A stretch of 64,000 bases of DNA from Rhodopirellula baltica SH 1 (GCF_000196115.1 NC_005027.1:1488001-1552000), one strand, 5' to 3'. Shown: positions 36,711-47,417, counted from the stretch's first letter. Made by a program: numbers and translations. Notes: a model not told the origin generated them from the sequence alone.

Positions 36711-37057
36711 CACGTACCTGGTTTGAGACCGCGGCGTGCGTCAAACATCGAGCGGGGGCTCGGCGAAGCATCCAGTCAGCGAAGCATCCAGTCAGCGGAG
36801 CAGCGGTTAAGGGCACATGATTTTTTCGATCTGTGCCCGGGAGTCAGTCTGCAGCCGACCGCCGGTGTTCCGTTTGTGTCCTCGAAATCCGTTTGTGTCG
36901 TCGGGACCCGTGCGAGCGGACTTCGGCGAATAACCCGACGCCCTGAAAACGATTTGCTTTGAACAGCGGGCTTGCGTGGTTTCATTTGAACGCGGGGTGC
37001 TTCACAATGACGTTTCCCGCCCCGCCCCTTCCGTCTATTTTTTGTGGAGACCGTTTG
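36711..37057. other. Intergenic region before the PQQ-like gene
   Basis: 347 bp. Holds a 16-bp tandem duplication (36763-36794). Otherwise no gene seen; a longer TTG frame from 36959 continues into the PQQ-like gene and is not preferred. Confidence 0.4.
36763..36794. repeat. 16-bp tandem duplication
   Basis: Two perfect copies of GCGAAGCATCCAGTCA at 36763-36778 and 36779-36794. Confidence 0.8.
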
Positions 37058-38428
37058 ATGTCCCTGCCCCATTTTCTGGCATCGCTTTCGTCGGCACGCT
37101 TGAGCGCCGTGGTTGTTTGTTTGGGAGTCTCGGTTGTTTCAACCGCGATGGTTGGGGCCGCGGAATCGGTATCCGCTGATTCAAAGAACTCTGATGTGAT
37201 TTGGCCACAGTGGCGTGGCGGATCGCAGCAGGGCGTCGCACCGGAAGGCGACTATCCGGTCGAATGGTCGGAAGAAAAAGCGACTCGGTGCAAGATTCCA
37301 GGCAGTGGTGCGAGTACGCCCGTGATCGTCGGCAACCGCGCGTTTCTGACCAGCGGGATCGATGGCCAAAATCATTTGTTGGGCGTCGACATCGATTCGC
37401 TGAAGATTGCTTTCCAAACCCCACTCGGCGACGACCGCGGCAACAAACACCGCAAAGGCAGCGGAAGTAACCCGTCCGCTGTGACCGATGGCAAGAACGT
37501 CGTGGCGTACTTTCGTAGTGGTGATTTGGCTTGTTGTGATCTGGACGGAAAACCGATCTGGCACACCAATTTGCAAGAACAGTTTGGTGAGGACACGCTT
37601 TGGTGGGATCTGGGATCCTCACCGATGATCGTTGACAATTTGGTGGTTGTCGCGGTAATGCAAACCGGTCCTAGCTACATCGTCGCCATCGATATTGAAT
37701 CGGGCGAAGTGGTTTGGAAAGACGACCGGATGGTGCCCGCACCGGAAGAAGCGGCGCAAAGTTACTCGACGCCGCTCGCGACAGAAATCGATGGCAAAAA
37801 AATCGTCGCCGTGCTGGGAGCTGATCACCTGACTTTGACCGATGCAAAGACAGGAGAGCGATTGGGAACGCTCGGCGGGTTCAACCCGGGGCAAGAGAAG
37901 TTCTTTCGTTCGATTGCGTCGCCGGTGATCACCGGCAATGTCATTGTTTGCCCGTATTCCCGGGGCGCGACATTGACCGGGGTGGACATGGCAAAGTTGA
38001 TTGAAGCGGGAGATGACAAGAACGCAGCCGATGATGCCATCTTGTGGATGCGGGATGACGTTGGGTCGGATGTGCCGACTCCCGCGGCTCGCGATGGCAT
38101 TGTGTATTTGGTCTCAGATGGCAAGCCGTCCAAAGGGAAGTTGTCGGCTCTAGCAGCCGAAACGGGCGAAACACTTTGGGAGACCTCTTTGGAACGGATC
38201 CGATCGAGTTACAGCAGTTCGCCGCTGCTCATCGGGGACCGTCTGTATGTCACCGATGAAACGGGGATGACTTCGGTTGTCGAGAACATCGGCGGCGATG
38301 CGGAGCCGAAATTGATTCATGCCAACGAAGTCGATGACGACGAGCAGTTCACCGTTGCCAGCCCAGTACCGTTTGCCGGTGGGTTGTTGTTGCGGACAAA
38401 AGGTCATCTCTACAAGTTGACTCGTTAA
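37058..38428 (+). CDS. Exported PQQ-like beta-propeller protein
   Basis: 456 residues from the ATG at 37058, which begins a clear signal peptide (SAVVVCLGVSVVSTAMVGAA). The body is a beta-propeller with repeated blocks ending in W, starting WPQWRGG, and including NLVVVAVMQTGPSYIVAIDIESGEVVWKD and LSALAAETGETLWETSLERI. Planctomycetes have many such exported proteins; PQQ-binding residues cannot be confirmed, so it may bind other ligands or act as scaffold. Single gene. Confidence 0.85.
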   Translation: MSLPHFLASLSSARLSAVVVCLGVSVVSTAMVGAAESVSADSKNSDVIWPQWRGGSQQGVAPEGDYPVEWSEEKATRCKIPGSGASTPVIVGNRAFLTSGIDGQNHLLGVDIDSLKIAFQTPLGDDRGNKHRKGSGSNPSAVTDGKNVVAYFRSGDLACCDLDGKPIWHTNLQEQFGEDTLWWDLGSSPMIVDNLVVVAVMQTGPSYIVAIDIESGEVVWKDDRMVPAPEEAAQSYSTPLATEIDGKKIVAVLGADHLTLTDAKTGERLGTLGGFNPGQEKFFRSIASPVITGNVIVCPYSRGATLTGVDMAKLIEAGDDKNAADDAILWMRDDVGSDVPTPAARDGIVYLVSDGKPSKGKLSALAAETGETLWETSLERIRSSYSSSPLLIGDRLYVTDETGMTSVVENIGGDAEPKLIHANEVDDDEQFTVASPVPFAGGLLLRTKGHLYKLTR

Positions 38429-38487
38429 ATCGATTCACAATCAGTTTGGCGAGCGGCGTCGTTGATGAGTCCTCGGTTCTGTGTCAC

Positions 38488-38530
38488 TGGCCCACCTAGG
38501 CTCTGGGCCACTGGGTGCCTGTGGGGCACC
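38488..38530. terminator. Two tandem hairpins downstream of the PQQ-like gene
   Basis: TGGCCCA at 38488-38494 pairs with TGGGCCA at 38504-38510; GGTGCC at 38514-38519 pairs with GGCACC at 38525-38530. No T-run follows, so they are either a weak terminator or palindromic repeats. Confidence 0.35.
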
Positions 38531-38997
38531 GGGGCGCTGTGGAGCACTGGTTCTTGAGGGAGCGGAGCGTCGAACGAAGTGAATTGAGTGGGCGTAGTGA
38601 TCGGACGTTGATCGAACTTCAACGATGACGATCAGAGTGCCCGAAAGAAGGTCGAGTTTCAGGACGTTCCGCTTGCACCGTTTGGGGTGGTTGACCATCG
38701 GCGAATGTGGCATGGCGGCCGTTGAGGACTGCCAATGTGGCTCGGCATCCCAATGCCGGTTCAACGGCGACTTTTGGAATAACTGTCGCAGGCTGTCGAA
38801 ATCGACCGGCGAAAATCGGTTGGTTGGGCGAACCGGGCGGTTTGAGGGCTAGACTTCAGTTTCGCGAATTGGTTTGGAACAGCGGCAATCGCTGGTTTTT
38901 GCGGGAATTGGCTGGTGTCGGATGGACCATGACAGGCAGAGAGGCCGACTCGAGTCATCCGGTTAGGCAACGATCCGCCATCGCGGTACACTCCTTG

Positions 38998-39029
38998 CAC
39001 TGGCGAGATGCAACTCGCCATCGCCAGTG
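38998..39029 (+). promoter_or_regulatory. Hairpin in the ftsH leader
   Basis: CACTGGCGA (38998-39006) and TCGCCAGTG (39021-39029) pair over 9 bp, 34 bp before the ftsH start. An alternative inner pairing GGCGAG/CTCGCC also exists. A GAGG ribosome site at 39049-39052 follows, so the hairpin could influence translation or transcript stability. Confidence 0.35.
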
Positions 39030-39062
39030 CCAACGAACAGTGACTTTTGAGGATAAAACGGT

Positions 39063-41081
39063 ATGAAAAAGGATTCCGAATCGAACTCTTCGGACAAATC
39101 CAACAAGGAAGAGCTCTCGACGGGACGCCGTGGTGGCAATCCGATGATCATCGCTTTGGTGATCACGGTGCTAGCCGCGATGCTGTTTTTCAATCAACCC
39201 GAGCCATCCTCTTTGATTTCGGCGAGCTTTTTCCGAAGTCAGCTTGAAAAAAACAACATCGAGTCGGTCGAGATCGGCGACATCGAAGTTTCGGGAACGT
39301 TCAAGACTCGTCCACAAATGCCGGCCAGCGAGTCTGCAGATGGTGATGCGAAGCCGAAGGAGTTGCTGAAGCGTTTTCGATTCACGCGTCCCGCGGGAGC
39401 GGATTATGCCGTGCAGCTATCCGAAGACCTTGAGAAGCGGAACATCAAGGATTGGAAATTCTCGCCGCCGGACAACACCGCCGCGATCTTGAATTTGTTG
39501 ATCCTGGTTGGATTGCCGCTGGCGATCTTCTTCTTCATCTTCATGATGATCCGTCGCACCCGAAACGACATGATGGGCGGCGGGTTTCTGTCCGGGTTCA
39601 GCAAGAGTCCGGCGAAACGATTCGAAGCTACTGACAAAGTCATCACGTTCAACGATGTTGCTGGTTTGGAAGGCGTTAAGGCTGACCTTCAAGAGATCGT
39701 TGATTTCCTGAAGACTCCAGAGAAGTTTCAAAAGCTCGGTGGCCAAGTTCCCAAGGGCGTTTTGCTGAATGGACCTCCGGGTACAGGCAAAACGTTGTTG
39801 GCTCGTGCCGTGGCGGGTGAGGCGGACGTGCCGTTCTTCAGCGTTAACGGTAGTGAATTCATTCAGATGTTCGTTGGCGTTGGTGCCAGCCGCGTGCGTG
39901 ATTTGTTCAAGACGGCAAAAGAACAGTCTCCGTCGATCATCTTCATTGACGAGATTGACGCAGTCGGTCGTCAACGTGGTGCTGGTTTGGGTGGCGGACA
40001 CGATGAACGCGAACAGACGTTGAATCAGATTCTCGGAGAGATGGACGGTTTCGGTGGTGCTCAAGCGGTCATCGTGATTGCGGCAACCAACCGGCCCGAC
40101 GTGCTGGATCCGGCGTTGCTTCGACCAGGACGTTTTGACCGTCACGTGACCGTGGGTCGTCCGACGATGAAGGGCCGCGAAGAGATTTTCAAGGTTCACG
40201 TTCGAGACGTGCCACTGGGCGACGATGTTGATTTGCATCGTTTGGCGGCGGGAACGGTTGGCCTGACCGGTGCCGACATTCGCAACATGGTCAACGAGGC
40301 TGCTCTTTGGGCGGCACGTGGCGACAAGAAAATCGTCGAGATGAGCGACTTCGACTACGCTCGCGACAAGATTTTGATGGGTGCGAAGCGTGAAGAGGTC
40401 TTGCTGGAAAGCGAGAAAGAAAAAACCGCTTATCACGAAGCCGGCCACACGTTGACGGCTTGGCACTTGGAAGGTTCGCACATTGTTCACAAGGTGACGA
40501 TCATCCCTCGAGGTCGCGCGTTGGGGGTGACTCAGTATGTGCCGAATGAGGACCGATTGAGCATGAGCAAGCGAGAGCTTGAGCATCAATTGATCGTGTT
40601 GCTCGGGGGCCGCGCGGCAGAGAAGATCATCTACACGGAGACTTGTGTGGGTGCGGAGAACGATTTGGAACGAGCGACCAGTATCGCGCGGCGAATGGTC
40701 ACGCATTGGGGCATGAGTCCGAAGATTGGTCCGGTCAGTTACAAGACGAGCGACGAAGATCCGTTTTTGGGTCGCGAGATTCATCAGCAACGTCAATTCA
40801 GCGAACACACGCAGGAATTGATCGATGAAGAGGTCGCGAGAATTCTGATGGAAGCGGATCAGAAGGCAGAGCAACTGTTGCGAGAACATCGCGGTCAGTT
40901 GGAGACGATCACGCGTGAGTTGCTGGATCGTGAGGAGCTGAACGAGGCTGAATTGACGGAACTGATTGGTCCTTCGATTCACAAACGTTTGGGTGACGAA
41001 GAGGGCAAGGTCGAGCAGATCATGGCCCCCGAAGGAGCCGCCGAGCGGACTTCGAACGCTTCCGCACGACGCGAAGACTGA
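39063..41081 (+). CDS. ftsH: ATP-dependent zinc metalloprotease FtsH
   Basis: 672 residues. Two membrane helices flank a periplasmic loop: about 28-43 and 142-162. The AAA module has Walker A GPPGTGKT near 237-244, Walker B FIDEID near 293, and the second region of homology [16 protein letters not shown]. The protease motif HEAGH has zinc-binding His458 and His462 and Glu459. FtsH is a membrane-bound hexamer that degrades unneeded or misfolded membrane and soluble proteins. Start ATG follows a GAGG site by ten bases. RsgA follows three bases after its stop. Confidence 0.97.
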   Translation: MKKDSESNSSDKSNKEELSTGRRGGNPMIIALVITVLAAMLFFNQPEPSSLISASFFRSQLEKNNIESVEIGDIEVSGTFKTRPQMPASESADGDAKPKELLKRFRFTRPAGADYAVQLSEDLEKRNIKDWKFSPPDNTAAILNLLILVGLPLAIFFFIFMMIRRTRNDMMGGGFLSGFSKSPAKRFEATDKVITFNDVAGLEGVKADLQEIVDFLKTPEKFQKLGGQVPKGVLLNGPPGTGKTLLARAVAGEADVPFFSVNGSEFIQMFVGVGASRVRDLFKTAKEQSPSIIFIDEIDAVGRQRGAGLGGGHDEREQTLNQILGEMDGFGGAQAVIVIAATNRPDVLDPALLRPGRFDRHVTVGRPTMKGREEIFKVHVRDVPLGDDVDLHRLAAGTVGLTGADIRNMVNEAALWAARGDKKIVEMSDFDYARDKILMGAKREEVLLESEKEKTAYHEAGHTLTAWHLEGSHIVHKVTIIPRGRALGVTQYVPNEDRLSMSKRELEHQLIVLLGGRAAEKIIYTETCVGAENDLERATSIARRMVTHWGMSPKIGPVSYKTSDEDPFLGREIHQQRQFSEHTQELIDEEVARILMEADQKAEQLLREHRGQLETITRELLDREELNEAELTELIGPSIHKRLGDEEGKVEQIMAPEGAAERTSNASARRED

Positions 41082-41084
41082 CCC

Positions 41085-42245
41085 TTGGCGAAGAAGCGAA
41101 GCGGAAACCTCCGAGCAAATTTTCGTAAGAAGCACCAAGGCCGAGTGCGGCGTGGTGATTTGACTCGTGATTTTCGCGAAGGTGATTCTCAAGACGACGC
41201 CGTTCAATCGGAACGGCTGAGCGGCAAAGGCGAGCTGACGCGAAAACGCACCATTCAGGGTGCGGATTCGACGCCGGAGTCAGCCGCCGGAATGCACGTG
41301 CAATTGTCGGTCGACGAGGACAACTTGCTGCAAGGTCGTGTGCTGAGTGTGCACGGGTTGCAGAGCAAGGTGTTGGGTGACAACGGCGTTTTGTATGCGT
41401 GTGCGGTTCGTCAGGTTCTGAAATCGCTGAGCACCAGCCAACGCAATGTCATCGTTGCGGGGGATCGGGTTTGGTTTCGGTCGGAGTCCCGGGATGGAGT
41501 GTCGCTGAAGTCGGAAGCGGATGGGATGATCGAGCGGGTTGAGCCGCGGACAGGAATGATCAGCCGAACGAGCCGTGGACGGCAGCACGTGTTGGTTTCG
41601 AACATTGACGCGATGTTGATCATCGCCAGCGCGGAGCAACCGGGGATCAAGCCTGCATTGATCGATCGGATGATTCTGACGGCTCATCAATGCCAGATTG
41701 AACCGATCGTGATTATCAACAAAGTTGACTTGATCGATTTGGTTGATCTGCAGCCTTTGATTGGTGTTTATTCCTCGCTCGGGTATCGCGTTTTGCCGAC
41801 GTCCGCGGAAACGGGCCAAAATGTCGCTTACCTGCGGGCTTTGTTGAAAGATCGCCAGACCGCTCTGGCCGGTCAAAGTGGGGTGGGCAAGAGCAGTCTA
41901 CTGAACGCTGTGCAGCCCGGACTGGGATTGGCAATTGGGGCGGTCAGCAGCGACAACGACAAGGGAAAACACACCACCACGGCGTCCCAGTTGATACCGC
42001 TGGCCGATGGTGGGGCGGTTTTTGACACACCGGGAATCCGGCAATTTCAATTGTGGGACATCAGTGCGGGCGAGGTGGCCGGTTTGATGCCCGATCTGAG
42101 GCCCTACGTGAGCGGCTGCCGCTATCCGGACTGCTTGCACCTCGCCGAAGACGATTGTGCGGTGAAGACCGCAGTCGCCGACGCACGAATCGACGCGCGG
42201 CGTTACGACGCGTACTGTCATTTGCTAGAAGAAGAACTCATGTAA
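41085..42245 (+). CDS. rsgA: Ribosome biogenesis GTPase RsgA
   Basis: 386 residues, a TTG start at 41085 gives a basic N-terminus like that of RsgA. The GTPase is circularly permuted: NKVDL (G4) near 212 precedes GQSGVGKSS (G1) near 263, then DTPG (G3). A zinc-binding C-terminal site includes [16 protein letters not shown]. RsgA helps mature the 30S subunit. The gene is nearly contiguous with ftsH, so probably cotranscribed. Confidence 0.93.
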
Positions 42246-42414
42246 TTGCGGCGCAAAATTCGTCAGGTTTTGGGCTCCATGAGAAGGTTCGGGCATGACA
42301 GCGGTTTGAAATCTGCGAAACTGCTGTGGTGATTCAAGTTCATTTTCGATTGCAACTCGTGATTTCAGCAGGAAGTCTGAGGATCGCGGTCGATTCGCTG
42401 AGGACGAGGTTGAA

Positions 42415-43200
42415 ATGTTAGAGTTGGATTCCGAGTCACATTCGAATCAAGCGTCGGAGACGGGTGCCCAGGCGGGTACGGCAGCGGTGCAGAACGACAA
42501 CGAACCGGCTTCATCTCGTGAGGGTGTTCGCGATCGAAATGGAAAGATGAGCGGCGGAACGGCCAAAAAATCGCGTGGGGCCAAACCCAAGCCGCACGAG
42601 AGCAAACTGTACGACAACTTGGTTCCGGCCTATCAGGCTTTGTGGCCGGCGGTGGCTCGTCGCCGAATTCAGCACAACCTGAATTCGCTCAACATTGCGG
42701 CTGGCACGAAAGTCTTGGAAGTCGGCGTCGGCACCGGATTGTCATTGGACGCTTACCCGGAGCACGCGAATGTCACGGGCGTGGATCTGTCTGAATCCAT
42801 GTTGGCGGAAGCGGAAGAGTTGATCGAGCAGCGGGGATGGAAGCATGTCTCCGTTCAGCCGATGAACGCGGAGGAATTGACGTTCGAGGACGCGAGCTTT
42901 GATCTGGTGACCTCGTTTCACACGATCAGCGTCGTTTCGCATCCCGATCGAATGATGCGTGAACTCGTGCGTGTGTGTCGCCCGGGTGGTAAAATCTTGG
43001 TCATCAATCATTTCCGGAGCCCGAACCCACTGATCGCTCGCGTTGTTGATTCGGCGGGCAGTTTGACCCGTCACTTGGGATGGCGGACGGATTTGAATGT
43101 CGATGAATTGCTCAACGAATTGCCAATCCAGGTCATCCGATGCCAAAAGTCCAACCCGCTGTCTCTGTTCCGAGTCTTGATCGCCGAACGCAAAGCTTAG
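42415..43200 (+). CDS. SAM methyltransferase of the PmtA/UbiE type
   Basis: 261 residues. Low-complexity N-terminus (about 60 residues) then a class I fold: motif I VLEVGVGTGLSLDAYP, acidic strand-2 end GVDLSESMLAEAEE, later FDLVTSFHTISVVSHPDRMM and RVCRPGGKILVINHF. The Lys-Leu-Tyr-Asp start (SKLYDNLVPAYQALW) and the HF after the GG are typical of Rhodobacter-type phosphatidylethanolamine N-methyltransferase. The substrate is inferred. It overlaps the next gene by 61 bases. Confidence 0.78.
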   Translation: MLELDSESHSNQASETGAQAGTAAVQNDNEPASSREGVRDRNGKMSGGTAKKSRGAKPKPHESKLYDNLVPAYQALWPAVARRRIQHNLNSLNIAAGTKVLEVGVGTGLSLDAYPEHANVTGVDLSESMLAEAEELIEQRGWKHVSVQPMNAEELTFEDASFDLVTSFHTISVVSHPDRMMRELVRVCRPGGKILVINHFRSPNPLIARVVDSAGSLTRHLGWRTDLNVDELLNELPIQVIRCQKSNPLSLFRVLIAERKA

Positions 43201-44180
43201 GTTTTGCTGCTCAGCGACGTGCGTTTTTGAAAACCACCGCCGCAGCGACGCTGGCGACCTTCGCGGGAAGTGCCACGTCGTCGGTCGTTCAGGCTCGCGG
43301 GCCGATTGAGCGTTCCGGTCCACCGCGATTTCGAATCGGTATCGCTGGTTATTCGCTCCGCCCTTACTTCCGCTACATGAAGGGCAAGGAACAAACGTTT
43401 CGGCCCGTTCCGGATGGCATTTCGTTTACCGACCGAGATGTGGCGGGCGGTTTGACTCAAACCGATTTTCTGGATTACTGCGTTTCGATGGGCGTCGAAG
43501 CGGCCGAGTTGACCGGTTACTTCATGACGCCCGGGCCGGATGGATTTCCAACCGAAGCGTCGTTGCTGGAACTTCGTCGGCAGGCGTTCACTCGTGGCGT
43601 TGTCATCAGCGGAACCGCGATCGGAAACAACTTCACGGTCGGATTGGGCGAACGTTATGAGCAAGAGGTTCGCGATGCAATCCGTTGGATCGATTTGGCG
43701 TCTGTGCTGGGGGCACCGCACATTCGATTCTTCGCGGGCACGGCGGCTCAGCTTGCTAAGTCACCCACGCGAATGGATGAAGCCGTAGCGGCGGTCAATC
43801 GATGCGCGGAACACGCGGCGAAGAAAGGTGTCTTTCTAGGGGTTGAGAACCACGGTCGTCTGACGGCGAAGCAGATGTTGGAAATCATGGATCGAGTCGA
43901 TTCGCCTTGGGTGGGCATCAATCTCGATACCGGTAACTTCGAGTCGGACGATCCCTATGGCGACCTAGAAGCGTGTGCTCCTTACGCGGTCAATGTGCAA
44001 GTCAAACCGGTGACGAAGTCGCCTTCGGGCGAGAAGACTCCGGCGGATTACGGTCGCATCGCAAAGATTCTTCGCGACTCGGGTTACCAGGGTTACGTCG
44101 TCTTGGAATACGAAGACGCGGATGTTTTGGAGGCTCTTCCGAAGCACTTGGATGAGCTGCGCGGGGCGCTCGGGGTTTAG
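43140..44180 (+). CDS. Tat-exported sugar phosphate isomerase/epimerase-type TIM barrel
   Basis: 346 residues; the only in-frame ATG is at 43140, inside the previous gene. A twin-arginine signal, RRAFLKTTAAATLATFAG, indicates folded export. The barrel includes VEAAELTGYFM, GAPHIRFFAGTAAQ, FLGVENHGRLTAKQMLEIMDRV and the C-terminal GYVVLEYED. Metal ligands Glu, Asp, His and Glu of xylose-isomerase-like enzymes are plausible in those strands. Substrate unknown; many planctomycete relatives exist. A palindrome follows at 44260. Confidence 0.87.
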   Translation: MPKVQPAVSVPSLDRRTQSLGFAAQRRAFLKTTAAATLATFAGSATSSVVQARGPIERSGPPRFRIGIAGYSLRPYFRYMKGKEQTFRPVPDGISFTDRDVAGGLTQTDFLDYCVSMGVEAAELTGYFMTPGPDGFPTEASLLELRRQAFTRGVVISGTAIGNNFTVGLGERYEQEVRDAIRWIDLASVLGAPHIRFFAGTAAQLAKSPTRMDEAVAAVNRCAEHAAKKGVFLGVENHGRLTAKQMLEIMDRVDSPWVGINLDTGNFESDDPYGDLEACAPYAVNVQVKPVTKSPSGEKTPADYGRIAKILRDSGYQGYVVLEYEDADVLEALPKHLDELRGALGV

Positions 44181-44259
44181 GAGAGGTTGGTTGGTTCTCG
44201 GTGGGCGATCACCGAGCTACAGGTTAGATCGCTCCAAGCTACGCGAGGAGAAAACTGTA

Positions 44260-44283
44260 GCTTGCTGGGGCCCCCCAGCAAGC
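44260..44283. terminator. Strong palindrome between convergent genes
   Basis: GCTTGCTGGGG at 44260-44270 and CCCCAGCAAGC at 44273-44283 pair almost without loop. It lies between the convergent TIM-barrel gene and glnD and could end both transcripts or act as a cruciform. Confidence 0.5.
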
Positions 44284-44321
44284 CGAGCGCAAACTCACGA
44301 GGGGTACCACCGTGATACGGT

Positions 44322-46973
44322 CTACGGGAGTGGTTTTCGGACGGCGTCGACCAGGGCGTTTCGGATGGTTTCTTGTCGGTCCGAATCAGTGATGGGACTG
44401 CCGTCCGGGTTAGTGACGTAGAACACGTCGGCGATCTGATCCAGGTGCGTGTCGATCTTTGCGAATTGAATCACGACATCGAGTTGAGACAACGTCCCGG
44501 AGATGTCTGATAAAAGGCTGGGGCGGTCGTAGGTGAACATCGACAAAATGGTCTGATGGTCGAAGGTGTCGTTGTCAAAGAGCACCTTGGTGGGCAGCAG
44601 CAACACACTGGAGGGTTCCTTCGCACCCTGCGTTTGCCAGACTCGTCGTGGAGTCGGCATGACTGAATCGGGATCATCGAGGGCCTTGGTGACAACGCGA
44701 CAAACCTCTTCAATTCGTGATTCGGGTTGGCGTTGCTTGAGTTCCGGATCGTTGACCCAGAATTGATCCCAAAGCAAATCTTCGCCGACTGTTTCGACGT
44801 TGGCTCGCATGATCGAAAGGCCGCATGCACTGAACGCCGCGGTGATTCGGGCGAACACACCGACCCGGCGTTCGCCTTGGCGAAGCACGATCGTGTATCG
44901 CACGGCGGATGCGGCGGGGTCGACCGCGCCGGCGCAATAGCACCCGGGATTGTGGGTCAGCCATTCGCCGACTTGATGCATCTCGTGGATCAGGTCGTCG
45001 GTTGAATGTTGCCGCAGCAGCGACAAAGGCATGTCTTTGGCGAATTCGATCAACGACGGATCGAGTTTCTTCTCGGCGAGAGATTCCTTCACCTGTTCAA
45101 TTTTGGAATCCAAGTCAGCTTCGTTTTCGCCCGGGAGGTTTCCGGTTTCGAAGTAGCGACGAGCGCGAAGGTACAAATCTTCGATCAAGCCCATCTTCCA
45201 ATCGTTGAGCACATCGGGGCCGACGGCCTGCAGGTCAGCGACGGTGTGGATGAGCAGCAGTTCCAGTCGCGAGATCGAGCCGACTTCGGCCGCGAATTTA
45301 TGGACGACCTCGGGGTCGTTCAAGTCGTGACGAAACGCGACTTCGTTGACGAGCAGGTGTTTGTGAATCAGCCACTGCAGCGTGTCTTTGTCGTCCGCAC
45401 TGAGGTGGAACAGGTCAGCGACGTCGCCCGCGATTCGGCGGCCCACTTCGCTGTGGTCTTCCTCGTAACCTTTGCCCAAATCATGGATCAGCAACGCGAG
45501 GTGCAGCAATCCTTTGTCTTTGAGTCGCCGGTAGCGACGGCCCATGGCGTTTTCGGCATCGATGAAATCGGTCGCTGCTTCCACCGCTCGGATACAGTGC
45601 GCATCGACGGTGTATTTGTGATACGCATTGAATTGCAGCAAGCCTCGACAACGCCCCATCGCGGGGATCAATTGGTCGAGAATTCGGAGTTCGTGCAAAC
45701 GTCGAAGTAGCGATGCGAGTCGACCGGGATCTTTTAACAATTCTAAGAACGCATCCACGGCGGGTTGATCCGGCGGAGTCGCCTCGCGGTCTTGCATTGA
45801 TTTGCGGATCGCTTGCCAAGTCGGGTGAGCGATCCGGCGCGAATGATGATTCGCCAATTGGATCAAACGCAAAACGTCCGGCAGGCTTTGTGCGAACTGT
45901 TCGAGCGTGTTTGATTTGACCCAAATATGGGTCGGCCCCATGCGGATGTTTTCGTCGATCCGTCGCGACATGACGGATTCCACCGCGCCGGCGGCACGCG
46001 AACGGATGCGTGTGTCGTCATGGAAGTAAGCGGCAACGTAACGAACACCGCGAGTGTGTTCGAAATAATCCTGCATGAAGTCTTCGACCGGCAGCACACC
46101 CGACCGGCCCTGGTATCCCCAATCTTCGGCGATGTCCAACTGAGTTGGCCGATCCAAAACGTCTTGGGCTCGTTTGGTGCGAAAGTGCAATTCATGGCGA
46201 AGCCGAAGCATGAACGCGTGGGCTCGTCGCAGCGTGCCGTAGTCTTCGTCCGATAACGCGTTGAGTTTGTTGAGTTGTTCCAAACTGGTGGCGCCGTGGG
46301 TTGCGAACCCGAGCCAGCGAACCAATTGGATGTCTCGCAGGCCACCGCGTGAACGTTTGACGTTGGGACGCAACAAGTAGTTGGTTTCGCCCCATTTGTG
46401 TCGCTCTTCTCGGCGAGCCATCAGCGATTGATGATTCAGATAGTTTCGGCGGCGGCGAGCACCGGCGCGAAAACGATCGAAGTAACGGTCAAAGGTTTGT
46501 TCGTTACCAAAGCACAATCGCGATTCCGTCAGCGAAGTGTAAATTTTGGCATCAGCCCAAGCCAACGTGCAGCATTCGCGGGGCGTGCGAACGGAGAAGC
46601 CGCAGTCGATCCCGGCATCGGTGATGTCGCGGACGAATGTGCTGGCGACTTGAGCCGCAGCGGCTGCGCTTCGCCGAGTGGTCAGCAACATCAAATCGGC
46701 GTCGCTGTATGGCGAAAGATCGCGACGACCGTAGCCGCCGTGGGCAACCAAACTCAATTGAGAGAGTTGCGAGGCTTTGACACTCGAGGAGGCACGCTCG
46801 AGCGAATCCTGCCAAATTTTCTCGATGACATCGTCATAGAGATCCGTCAGCGCGGTTGCCGTCTGAACACTGGGCAAACCGGCTCGAAATCGAGACTCGA
46901 TACGACCGCGTCCATCATTCAGTCGGTCACGGCATTGCCGTGCCAACGAAGGAAGTGAACCAGAGGACGCCAT
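44322..46973 (-). CDS. glnD: Protein-PII uridylyltransferase/uridylyl-removing enzyme
   Basis: 883 residues, normal length. The nucleotidyltransferase motif is GGYGRRDLSPYSDADLM (about 79-95, Asp91 and Asp93). The HD hydrolase domain has His459 and the HDLGKG at 497-502. Two C-terminal ACT domains (about 690-770 and 815-883) should bind glutamine. GlnD adds or removes UMP on PII according to glutamine. The gene starts nine bases after glnB. Confidence 0.95.
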   Translation of the reverse strand: MASSGSLPSLARQCRDRLNDGRGRIESRFRAGLPSVQTATALTDLYDDVIEKIWQDSLERASSSVKASQLSQLSLVAHGGYGRRDLSPYSDADLMLLTTRRSAAAAAQVASTFVRDITDAGIDCGFSVRTPRECCTLAWADAKIYTSLTESRLCFGNEQTFDRYFDRFRAGARRRRNYLNHQSLMARREERHKWGETNYLLRPNVKRSRGGLRDIQLVRWLGFATHGATSLEQLNKLNALSDEDYGTLRRAHAFMLRLRHELHFRTKRAQDVLDRPTQLDIAEDWGYQGRSGVLPVEDFMQDYFEHTRGVRYVAAYFHDDTRIRSRAAGAVESVMSRRIDENIRMGPTHIWVKSNTLEQFAQSLPDVLRLIQLANHHSRRIAHPTWQAIRKSMQDREATPPDQPAVDAFLELLKDPGRLASLLRRLHELRILDQLIPAMGRCRGLLQFNAYHKYTVDAHCIRAVEAATDFIDAENAMGRRYRRLKDKGLLHLALLIHDLGKGYEEDHSEVGRRIAGDVADLFHLSADDKDTLQWLIHKHLLVNEVAFRHDLNDPEVVHKFAAEVGSISRLELLLIHTVADLQAVGPDVLNDWKMGLIEDLYLRARRYFETGNLPGENEADLDSKIEQVKESLAEKKLDPSLIEFAKDMPLSLLRQHSTDDLIHEMHQVGEWLTHNPGCYCAGAVDPAASAVRYTIVLRQGERRVGVFARITAAFSACGLSIMRANVETVGEDLLWDQFWVNDPELKQRQPESRIEEVCRVVTKALDDPDSVMPTPRRVWQTQGAKEPSSVLLLPTKVLFDNDTFDHQTILSMFTYDRPSLLSDISGTLSQLDVVIQFAKIDTHLDQIADVFYVTNPDGSPITDSDRQETIRNALVDAVRKPLP

Positions 46974-46982
46974 CAGGGAAGC

Positions 46983-47417
<435 letters not shown>

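Larger units (their letters stand above)
38429..39062. other. Intergenic region before ftsH
   Basis: 634 bp, with two hairpins after the PQQ-like gene and one before ftsH (listed separately). The rest holds overlapping short frames with no recognised product. Confidence 0.45.

Noticed and set aside
36763-36794. 16-bp tandem duplication as a recombination site
   Set aside because: Only two copies and no neighbouring recombinase; probably a simple slippage duplication.
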